DNA of 64,000 nucleotides from positions 1,116,001 through 1,180,000 of the forward strand of contig NZ_CP068437.1 of assembly GCF_016757755.1 (NCBI RefSeq). The letters are read 5' to 3'. The position numbers were made by a program, and so were the translations under genes. The DNA comes from Shewanella sp. KX20019 (lineage in GTDB: Bacteria; Pseudomonadota; Gammaproteobacteria; Enterobacterales; Shewanellaceae). Positions 19,635 to 27,096 of this stretch are shown piece by piece (the stretch's first letter is position 1; each line of letters starts with the position of its first letter). The notes beneath the pieces are model-generated. The model was not told the DNA's origin and ran no database searches. It worked only from the letters and a program-made list of their open reading frames with translations.

Positions 19635-20576
19635 ATGGCAGGGGCAAGTTTATTAACCTTGTTGGATGATATCGCCACTATTTTGGATGATGTTGCCGTA
19701 ATGAGTAAGGTGGCTGCGCGTAAAACTGCGGGGGTATTGGGCGATGATCTAGCCTTAAATGCCCAGCAAGTTAGCGGAGTTTCTGCGGATAGAGAGCTAC
19801 CAGTAGTATGGGCGGTCGCGGTTGGATCATTTAAGAATAAGTGCATCTTAGTACCTGCAGCCATGCTGATCAGTGCCTTTGTCCCTTGGGCAGTGATACC
19901 GTTACTAATGCTCGGTGGATTGTTCTTATGTTTTGAAGGTTTTGAGAAAATTTACCATGGCTATCAAGCTAATAAACAACCTCAAATCGTGAGCGAACAA
20001 CCGCAAGAGGTGATTGCTGATCTCAAAGAGTATGAAAAGGCAAAAGTTAAAGGTGCAATTAGAACCGACTTTGTGCTTTCAGCTGAGATTATTGCCATCA
20101 CTCTAGGAATTGTCGCTGAGAAAAGTTTAACGACTCAATTTTTCACCTTGAGTTTTATCGCTATTGTGATGACCATAGGTGTCTATGGTTTAGTGGCGGG
20201 TATCGTCAAAATTGATGATGCGGGCTTGTACTTAAGTCAGCGCCAGGGGGAGACCATAGCGGCTCGATTTAAGCGCCGTTTGGGATATATGTTATTGAGT
20301 TTTGCCCCTTACCTAATGAAAACCCTGTCTGTAGTGGGAACCATTGCCATGTTTATGGTCGGTGGCGGTATATTAACTCACGGGTTGCACTGGGTGAGCG
20401 TGCAAATAAGTCATGCGGCGACTTGGGTTGAGGGCTTGTCTGTTGTCGGTCCGGTATTATCCTTTATCACGCCAAGCATTTTAAATTCAATTTTTGGCGT
20501 GGTTGCGGGTGCTATCGCCGTTCTGTTGATGCAACTACTCCTCAAGTTAAGAGCTGACAAGGCCGTTAGTCACTAG
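19635..20576 (+). CDS. DUF808 family (YedI-like) inner-membrane protein
   Basis: A 313-residue polytopic membrane protein of unknown function. The N-terminal signature LLTLLDDIATILDDVAVMSK (about 6-25) and KTAGVLGDDLALNAQQVSG are diagnostic of DUF808. About six hydrophobic segments follow, including GGLFLCFEGFEKIYHG. The start has AAAGGGAG upstream. The next gene begins 16 bp after its stop, so co-transcription with the EEP-fold gene is possible. Confidence 0.88.
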   Translation: MAGASLLTLLDDIATILDDVAVMSKVAARKTAGVLGDDLALNAQQVSGVSADRELPVVWAVAVGSFKNKCILVPAAMLISAFVPWAVIPLLMLGGLFLCFEGFEKIYHGYQANKQPQIVSEQPQEVIADLKEYEKAKVKGAIRTDFVLSAEIIAITLGIVAEKSLTTQFFTLSFIAIVMTIGVYGLVAGIVKIDDAGLYLSQRQGETIAARFKRRLGYMLLSFAPYLMKTLSVVGTIAMFMVGGGILTHGLHWVSVQISHAATWVEGLSVVGPVLSFITPSILNSIFGVVAGAIAVLLMQLLLKLRADKAVSH

Positions 20577-20592
20577 CGCCATACTTTAAGGA

Positions 20593-21681
20593 ATGATCTC
20601 GTTGAAATCAAACATTGAACAAGTAGAGCTCACGCCTTTAACGGTAAAGGTCGCCAGCTTTAATCTGTTTAACTACCTAGAGCCGCCACTTGCCTACTAT
20701 GATTTTGAAAACATCTACAGTGGTGAACAATGGGCAAAGAAACAGCATTGGCTGAATGAGTTTTTGACTGAACATCAACCGGACATCATAGGTTTTCAAG
20801 AGGTATTTTCAGCACAAGCACTGGCCGAACAAGCTCGCAGCGCTGGATTAAGTCACTTCGCGGTAGTGGATGAGCCTAGTGTTGTTGATGATTTTATCTG
20901 TCGGGATCCGGTAGTCGCAATCGCCTCTAAGTTTGCTTTCGAAGAGGTGGTTTCAATCGCAGTTGATAAACCTTATGCAGAAGCACTCGGGCTTGCAAGT
21001 AACTTTAACTACAGCCGTAAACCACTGCGAGTGACTGTGGTGCTGCCTGATATCGGTCATTGTGATATCTACGTGGTGCATTTCAAATCTAAGCGGCCAT
21101 CAATGGACGAGCTGCCACCGCCTACCACTGCAGTTGCACTAAGTGCCAATTATGGCGAGTTATTGGGGCGTAATGTTCTGGGGCAGTGGGCGTCAAGCAT
21201 TCAAAGAGGCAGTGAAGCGGCATTACTATTTCACAGCATGATGCAGCGTCGTGTAAAAACGCAAAATGCGATGATATTAATGGGCGACTTTAATGATGAA
21301 CTGAACAGTCAGCCGCTCTCTTTTTTAACCGCTAAAGAGTTGAGGTTTGAAAAAAATGGTTTGGGTGAGCTTGCAAGCTACCCACTTACAGACGCCTACC
21401 AACTGTATTGTCAAAATGTATCTGCGGCTAACGATACAGCAACTTCAGATGAGGAGGTGATTAGCTCCCAGAGGCAAGCGACACACTATTATGGCGGCCA
21501 AGGTAATGTACTTGATTACATTTTACTGTCACAAGACTTCAACCCCGCTTTTCACACCAGCACCGCAGAGGTGAGACATTATCATACTGAAGACCGCCAT
21601 CTAATTAATCCTCAGTTTGATCGTGATAGCCACAGTACTGATCACGCTCCTATAGTGTGCACTATCTGTTCACGCCGCTAA
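20593..21681 (+). CDS. endonuclease/exonuclease/phosphatase (EEP) family protein
   Basis: A 362-residue predicted metal-dependent hydrolase with the DNase I-like fold. Signature blocks are ASFNLFNY, DIIGFQEVF (metal-binding Glu), DIYVVHFKSKRP, LMGDFND (catalytic Asp/Asn) and the terminal STDHAPIV (catalytic Asp-His). No signal peptide is seen, so it is probably cytoplasmic. The substrate (nucleic acid, nucleotide or phospholipid) is not predictable. AAGGA abuts the ATG at 20593, so a TTG nine bases later is an alternative start. Confidence 0.85.
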   Translation: MISLKSNIEQVELTPLTVKVASFNLFNYLEPPLAYYDFENIYSGEQWAKKQHWLNEFLTEHQPDIIGFQEVFSAQALAEQARSAGLSHFAVVDEPSVVDDFICRDPVVAIASKFAFEEVVSIAVDKPYAEALGLASNFNYSRKPLRVTVVLPDIGHCDIYVVHFKSKRPSMDELPPPTTAVALSANYGELLGRNVLGQWASSIQRGSEAALLFHSMMQRRVKTQNAMILMGDFNDELNSQPLSFLTAKELRFEKNGLGELASYPLTDAYQLYCQNVSAANDTATSDEEVISSQRQATHYYGGQGNVLDYILLSQDFNPAFHTSTAEVRHYHTEDRHLINPQFDRDSHSTDHAPIVCTICSRR

Positions 21682-21959
21682 TCTCACGGCAAAACGAGTG
21701 AATTTATAGTGCCGGCCACTTCTTGTCTGGTTATTGATTTGCTGTGACCCTCTTACTGACTTCATCTCTCTAACCCACTGCTACTTTGTAAAGCGGCTGA
21801 GGCTGCTAACAACCTACTGGATGGTAATACTACAGGTTGTATATTGTATAATATTTATTGGTATGTTGTATGCTTTGTGGTATTTTTTGGTTCAAATACG
21901 CTGTTTTAGCGATAAAGCATCACCAATAAGAACAAATATTATCAATAAGGAGTTTGATT

Positions 21960-23909
21960 ATGTCTCTTAGATTATCTGGATTGACTATTTCGCTGTGCTT
22001 AGCTTTGACGGCTTGTGGCGGAGGGGGAGATGACGCACCGGCGCCGGTTACTCCGCCAACACCCGTTGTCCCAGATCCAGTCGTACCTGATCCTGTAGCT
22101 CCTGAAGGCGGACTAATCACCCTTAACTCATCGATTGAGCATATTTCGATAACTGAACCACTAGCGTTTCATGTGGATGTCACGGAAGCTGCACCGACCT
22201 TGATAGTTGGTTTAATGGCGTCAGTGGATGGCAATAATATTGGCGATCCTGATCTGTATGTAAGAGCCGGTGAAGAAGCAACGGCAGGTGAAACAGGTGA
22301 GTTCGATTGTGTTTCATATTATGGTAAAAATGAATATGAATACTGCATTATCGATAATGTTGAGCCTGGGAGGTACCATATTCTAGTCGATGCGAGCGCT
22401 TCGAATGCAGCTGTTGATGCCACGCTTTATACCAGCACCACTTTGTTTAACAGCAGCCAGCGATGCGAAGAGGTTGATGTACAGGTGCGAGGACAAGATT
22501 TAACTGCTGCACAATCGGATGAGGTGTGTGTCGCTTTGAAGGACACTAAAGACCGTTTTGATGCCACCTTGAGCGCGGCTATCTCGCCCGCATTTGGTGA
22601 TAGTGTTGCAGGTGATAGAAATGAGGTTGCTAATGTTAATATTTTTTCAAGTAAAAGAAACCATGAACTCTGGATGATGCACCTTTTTTATAACGACAAT
22701 GATTCAGGTATTTATTTGGAATTTGAATCAACAGGTTGGTCTCATCGCTCAGATGTGTTTACCTTTAATGCCCTCGAATGGAATGGCGGTAGATATACCA
22801 TTCGCTCACTTAAGCATGAGTACACCCATGCATTAGATGCTCGATTTAACAAACAAGGAGAATATAATGAATCTAAAGACTTTAAATGGTGGGGTGAAGG
22901 CTTAGCTGAGTATATAGGTGTTCATTATAACAACCCGTACCAAAATATGATCACCGCTAACGAGTCGAGTAAATACAGTTTAGAGCAGATCTTTAATGGC
23001 GATGAACCCTACAGTTGGGGCCAGTTGGCCGTTACATTTTTATTAGAACAAAAACCGACAATAGTGACGCAAATCCTGACGCATATGCGTGCAGGTGATT
23101 GGAATGAGTTAGCCACACTGCTCACACAAGTCGCAATTGATAACCAAGCTGAATTCGAGACTTGGTATGCAGGCCAGCTGCGAGCTGATTATGTTGCTAG
23201 CGCGACGCCAATGACTGTAGGTGAATATACCCAACTCAGTGGCCGTAGTGGCCGTTTGTATTCTGTTGATGTACCAGCTGGAACAGACTCTATTACCGTC
23301 ACTACCTCCGGCGGATCGGCTGATATCGATTTGTGGGTGAACCAAGGTGCTGCTTATCATCCTAGTGATTCTGGCTCTGCTACAAAAGAGTCCGTCACAG
23401 GGGGCAGTAATGAAGAGTCAGTGACTATTGCTACGCCGACTGCTGGTAAGTATTACATCGTCGCAGGAGATAGCTTTGCTGGTGCAGATATCGTTGATGT
23501 TTATCTGTCGGTATGTTCTGGTGCTGATTGTACTGTTGCATTGCCAGATCCAATGGAAATAATCGCTGAGGTTGAGCCCTATATGCCCTATTGGCCAGCC
23601 AAAGGCAGCATTGGCAACTGTAATTTGCTGGAGAAATACACCACATCGACCAAAAATGCTGAAGATTTAACGGTAGCAAATAACACTGATACTGAAGTTG
23701 AATTGTATTGGGTCAGTAAAACTTCAGGTACCAAGTACGATGATAAGTATGCCTCATTAACAAAAGGCGAGTCATATTCAGAGGCATTTTGGAAGTTAGG
23801 TGATCGGTTATTGATCACCGATACAGCGGGTAAATGCTTAGGTGTTGCTCTGCTGAACGACACCAACAATGCTTTTGTCATTGAAGGCGCACTTGTAGGT
23901 GGTGAATAG
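21960..23909 (+). CDS. secreted lipoprotein metalloprotease (M9 collagenase-like) with PPC domains and a VHL-beta-like C-terminus
   Basis: A 649-residue predicted surface or secreted protease. The lipobox LALTAC (C19) is followed by a G/P-rich linker, then a PPC-type beta domain (about 50-158). The zinc site is H286-EYT-H290 with WWGEGLAEY supplying the downstream Glu (about 313-317), as in M9 gluzincins. A second PPC domain (about 415-520) ends in the SVCSGADC segment. The last 75 residues read like the pVHL beta domain (ELYWVSKTSG, SLTKGESYSEAF, LITDTAGKCLGV). The start ATG at 21960 has AAGGAG seven bases upstream. Cysteines in PPC1 suggest disulfides. Confidence 0.83.
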   Translation: MSLRLSGLTISLCLALTACGGGGDDAPAPVTPPTPVVPDPVVPDPVAPEGGLITLNSSIEHISITEPLAFHVDVTEAAPTLIVGLMASVDGNNIGDPDLYVRAGEEATAGETGEFDCVSYYGKNEYEYCIIDNVEPGRYHILVDASASNAAVDATLYTSTTLFNSSQRCEEVDVQVRGQDLTAAQSDEVCVALKDTKDRFDATLSAAISPAFGDSVAGDRNEVANVNIFSSKRNHELWMMHLFYNDNDSGIYLEFESTGWSHRSDVFTFNALEWNGGRYTIRSLKHEYTHALDARFNKQGEYNESKDFKWWGEGLAEYIGVHYNNPYQNMITANESSKYSLEQIFNGDEPYSWGQLAVTFLLEQKPTIVTQILTHMRAGDWNELATLLTQVAIDNQAEFETWYAGQLRADYVASATPMTVGEYTQLSGRSGRLYSVDVPAGTDSITVTTSGGSADIDLWVNQGAAYHPSDSGSATKESVTGGSNEESVTIATPTAGKYYIVAGDSFAGADIVDVYLSVCSGADCTVALPDPMEIIAEVEPYMPYWPAKGSIGNCNLLEKYTTSTKNAEDLTVANNTDTEVELYWVSKTSGTKYDDKYASLTKGESYSEAFWKLGDRLLITDTAGKCLGVALLNDTNNAFVIEGALVGGE

Positions 23910-24233
23910 TTAAAAATGCTTACCTTGTAGGCGAATGCTCACCTATTTAGGTGGGCTTCTTTATTCAGCGTGATACCGTTTTTTTTAAACTACCTGGAAG
24001 CATAAATTCCACATAAACATCATCTTATCAATACTATAGCATGTATCAAACACAGGCATTTCCTCTTTAAGTTTACCGTTTCATTTGAAACAGCAATCAT
24101 GAAGACACATTCATAATTCACATTAACAAATGCTTTACCAAAATGTCACATATGTGTAATAGTGGCGGTTTACCATCTCGACTCATTAGACCTCGTACCA
24201 CTAAAATAGAGCAATATTAAGGGAATAATAATA
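23910..24233 (+). promoter_or_regulatory. intergenic region upstream of phoD
   Basis: 324 bp without a gene. It starts with the protease terminator. Further on, TGTCACATATGTG (24144-24156) contains the perfect palindrome CACATATGTG and a TGTCAC half resembling part of a PHO box. A full PHO box of two spaced 7-mers could not be demonstrated, so phosphate control is only a guess from the gene's function. Confidence 0.35.
23937..23965 (+). terminator. rho-independent terminator
   Basis: GCTCACCT/AGGTGGGC stem with a four-base loop followed by TTCTTTATT, 28 bp after the metalloprotease stop. Confidence 0.7.
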
Positions 24234-25997
24234 ATGAAACGACCTTTTTCACGAAGAGATTTTTTAGCCATGTCTGCCAAGGGTGTTGGCGCTGCAGTAG
24301 TTTCATATGGCCTCATGGGCTGTAGCAGTGACGATGACGAAAATGTGATTACAGCTGAGTTCTTACACGGTGTCGCCAGCGGAGATCCAAGCCATGATGC
24401 CGTTATTTTATGGAGCCGTGTGACACCTCAGTCTGCTGGAGACATTAAGGTGACTTGGGAAGTCGCCACCGATAGTGCATTTAGTCAGGTGATTACTAAC
24501 GGTGAAATGATCACCAATAGTGATAGAGACTACACCGTAAAAATCGATGCCACGGGGCTTGAGGCCGGAAGCCAATATTATTATCGTTTCAAGGCAGGCA
24601 AAAATATGTCAGCGATAGGTATGGCTAAAACCTTGCCACAGGGCGCGCTGGCGCAAGCAAAGTTTGCCGTGTTGTCTTGTGCCAACTTCCCAGCGGGTTA
24701 TTTTAATGTCTATGAGATGGCGTCGAGAATGGATGACTTGGATGCGGTTATTCATCTAGGTGATTATATTTATGAATACGCTCGCGGTGAGTATGCCAGT
24801 GAGCGTGCTGCAGAGCTCGGACGCGAGGTATTACCAGAAGGTGAGCTATTTAGCTTATCCGACTACCGTACTCGTTATGGCCAATATCGTAGTGATTTGA
24901 GTCTGCAAAAGCTGCATGCCAAAGCGGCCTTTATTACGGTTTGGGATGATCATGAAGTTGCTAATGATAGCTGGCGTGAAGGCGCTGAAAACCATAATGA
25001 TAACGAAGGTGATTTTGATGCTCGTAAGGAAGGGGCATTACAAGCCTACTTTGAATGGCTACCAATTCGTCCTTGGAGAGAAGGCAATCATGAAGAGATC
25101 TATCGCAGCTTTCAATTTGGTGATCTTGTCGACCTACATATGTTAGATACCCGACTACTGGGCCGAGATAAACCACTCGAATACCCAGACTATATAGATC
25201 CTGCTACCGGTGGGCTCGACAGTGCACGTTTTATGGCGGATGTTACCGATACCAATAGAACCGTGCTTGGGCAGGAACAGCAAACGTGGTTGCAATCAAC
25301 GCTGCTAACCTCAACTGCAAAGTGGCAAGTACTTGGCCAACAGGTGTTAATGGGACAGATGATGTTACCGGCGGCGATTGCAACTCAACAATTGTCTATA
25401 CCAGAGTTTGGACAATTAGCCGCGCTGGCAGGGTTTGCTGCAAGAGCACAAGCTGGCGATCCGACGTTAACCGCAGATGAGCTTAAATATCTGCAGTTTT
25501 ATGGCCACAAGTTAACGCCTGAGGCGATGGCACTGCTACAACTACCATCTATTCCGTACAATTTAGATGCATGGGATGGCTATGCCTATGAGCGTGAAGT
25601 GATACTCGCGACGGCAAAGTCGTTGGCGAAGAACCTCGTTGTGATCGCTGGTGATACTCATAATGCATGGGCTAATGAGCTTAAAGATGCTGCAGGTGAT
25701 GCGGTCGGGGTTGAGTTTGCGACCAGCTCGGTATCATCACCAGGACTTGAATATTACTTAGGCATTGATGCTAAGGATATTCCGGCGACAGAAGAGGCTA
25801 TCCTCGGCTTGGTTGATAACTTAAAGTATGCCAACTTGATGAATCGAGGCTTACTCACATTAACCTTCACTCACGAAGAGGTACGCAGTGATTGGCGTTA
25901 TGTCGATACCATAGTTACTCGCGGTTTTGTCGAAGACACTGAGCGTAATCACTCTATGGTCACCAAAGCTGGAGTCGCAAGTTTAGTCGCAGTCTAA
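24234..25997 (+). CDS. phoD: alkaline phosphatase/phosphodiesterase PhoD, Tat-exported lipoprotein
   Basis: A 587-residue PhoD-family metallophosphatase for phosphate scavenging. The N-terminus has the twin-arginine motif SRRDFLAMS and then YGLMGC, a lipobox, so it appears to be a folded Tat substrate that is lipidated at C30. PhoD N-terminal Ig-like domain signatures are FLHGVASGDPSHDAVILWSRVTP and YYYRFKAG. Metal-binding blocks include LSCANF, VIHLGDYIYEY, VWDDHEVANDSW and IAGDTHNAWANEL. GGGAATAATA precedes the ATG. A terminator follows. Confidence 0.93.
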   Translation: MKRPFSRRDFLAMSAKGVGAAVVSYGLMGCSSDDDENVITAEFLHGVASGDPSHDAVILWSRVTPQSAGDIKVTWEVATDSAFSQVITNGEMITNSDRDYTVKIDATGLEAGSQYYYRFKAGKNMSAIGMAKTLPQGALAQAKFAVLSCANFPAGYFNVYEMASRMDDLDAVIHLGDYIYEYARGEYASERAAELGREVLPEGELFSLSDYRTRYGQYRSDLSLQKLHAKAAFITVWDDHEVANDSWREGAENHNDNEGDFDARKEGALQAYFEWLPIRPWREGNHEEIYRSFQFGDLVDLHMLDTRLLGRDKPLEYPDYIDPATGGLDSARFMADVTDTNRTVLGQEQQTWLQSTLLTSTAKWQVLGQQVLMGQMMLPAAIATQQLSIPEFGQLAALAGFAARAQAGDPTLTADELKYLQFYGHKLTPEAMALLQLPSIPYNLDAWDGYAYEREVILATAKSLAKNLVVIAGDTHNAWANELKDAAGDAVGVEFATSSVSSPGLEYYLGIDAKDIPATEEAILGLVDNLKYANLMNRGLLTLTFTHEEVRSDWRYVDTIVTRGFVEDTERNHSMVTKAGVASLVAV

Positions 25998-26032
25998 TGC
26001 TCTCTTAGTGAGCTTTTAATCAGGCTTTAGCC

Positions 26033-26060
26033 AACGGCTACCCATAGGTAGCCGTTTTTG
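26033..26060 (+). terminator. rho-independent terminator after phoD
   Basis: AACGGCTACC/GGTAGCCGTT stem with loop CATA followed by TTTTG. Confidence 0.88.
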
Positions 26061-26242
26061 TGTGTGTGGGTATATTCACTAAATATCGTTTCATTCTTCA
26101 TGGTTTAAATAACCTGCTAGGCTGCTGAAATTTTTATGATTAGACGAGCCCATTGCTGCTTATATAAAGTGATATTTTGAGCTGGATACTTGTAACTGTT
26201 ATTTAATTTGGTTGCGATAAACCACAACTTTGCTGCTTTTTT

Positions 26243-26264
26243 ACAGCATTAGTGCTGTTTTTAG
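26243..26264 (+). terminator. possible attenuator or terminator hairpin
   Basis: ACAGCA TTAG TGCTGT followed by TTTTTAG, about 160 bp upstream of the phosphoribosyltransferase start. It could end an upstream transcript or act as a leader attenuator. The stem is only six base pairs. Confidence 0.4.
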
Positions 26265-26421
26265 TATAAAATTCGCCTCCAAAATCGGGTGGGTGCCTAC
26301 ACTTTAAACAGTTGAGCTGCGAGATCGCTAGCAAGGTCCTATTTCAGAGTTTGGAATAGCTGCCATCAACTGCATTTTGAGACCCAAAATAAGATAACTA
26401 TACCAAGATGGGGACAGTCAG

Positions 26422-26982
26422 ATGTCAGAGAAATGCTTTATTACGGCGCAAGAATTACTAGAGGATTCTTTTCGTTTAGCGGCACAGGTTTATGAAAGTG
26501 GCTTTCGTCCGCAGTTTATTGTGGGCATTTGGCGTGGTGGCGCACCAATCGGTATCGCCGTGCAGGAGTATTTTGACTTCAAAAAAGTAGAAACTGACCA
26601 TATCGCAGTACGTACTTCCTCTTACTATGGCATTAATCAACAAAGTAAGCAGATTAAAGTACATGGTTTGCACTATATTGTTGAAAATGCCAATGCGGGT
26701 GACGGTTTGTTGATTGTTGATGACGTCTTTGATTCTGGCCGCAGTGTCCATGCGCTTAAAGACAAATTAAGTGAATTGATGCGTTTTAATATGCCAAAAG
26801 ATGTGCGTATTGCTTGTCCTTATTACAAACCTAAAAACACGACCGTGCCATTAAAACCTGATTACTATATTCATGAATCTGAAGAGTGGTTAGTGTTCCC
26901 CCATGAAGTCTCAGGCCTTTCTATTGAAGAGCTCGCAGAAGGAAAGGGCGATTTAAAGAACATCAAACATTTGTTTGTATAA
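26422..26982 (+). CDS. purine phosphoribosyltransferase-like protein
   Basis: A 186-residue type I phosphoribosyltransferase. The PRPP-binding signature is LLIVDDVFDSGRS (about 96-108). An N-terminal IVGIWRGGAPIGIAV block provides the flexible-loop base region. It is likely a purine salvage enzyme (hypoxanthine, xanthine or guanine), but the hood region does not allow the base to be chosen. The start ATG lies after GGGGACAGTCAG. Monocistronic, with a hairpin terminator 70 bp downstream. Confidence 0.82.
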   Translation: MSEKCFITAQELLEDSFRLAAQVYESGFRPQFIVGIWRGGAPIGIAVQEYFDFKKVETDHIAVRTSSYYGINQQSKQIKVHGLHYIVENANAGDGLLIVDDVFDSGRSVHALKDKLSELMRFNMPKDVRIACPYYKPKNTTVPLKPDYYIHESEEWLVFPHEVSGLSIEELAEGKGDLKNIKHLFV

Positions 26983-27050
26983 GTCTCTAACGACTTAATA
27001 AATTTAGCCACACAACCAATTCAGTCGGATGATTGCGTAGGTTAAATGTC

Positions 27051-27076
27051 AAAGCCACCGCAGAGGTGGCTTTTTT
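27051..27076 (+). terminator. rho-independent terminator
   Basis: AAGCCACC GCAGA GGTGGCTT followed by TTTT. It lies between the convergent phosphoribosyltransferase and M1 aminopeptidase genes. The T-run is good on the plus strand and weak on the minus strand. Confidence 0.85.
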
Positions 27077-27096
27077 ATGGATAGCCCATTGTGCTG

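Larger units (their letters stand above)
25998..26421. other. intergenic region, no gene seen
   Basis: 424 bp between phoD and the phosphoribosyltransferase gene. It holds the phoD terminator and, at 26243-26264, a second terminator-like hairpin (ACAGCA TTAG TGCTGT followed by TTTTTAG). The 150-bp leader after it (26270-26421) has no recognisable purine riboswitch core. No tRNA or coding frame was found. Confidence 0.5.

Noticed and set aside
21734..21970. 78-codon hydrophobic frame just before the metalloprotease gene
   Set aside because: It overlaps the protease start and ribosome site and matches nothing; a possible small membrane protein, but no support beyond hydrophobicity.
26270..26421. 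Purine riboswitch in the leader of the phosphoribosyltransferase gene
   Set aside because: The conserved junction bases and paired loops of that riboswitch could not be found; only a weak six-bp terminator-like hairpin is present.
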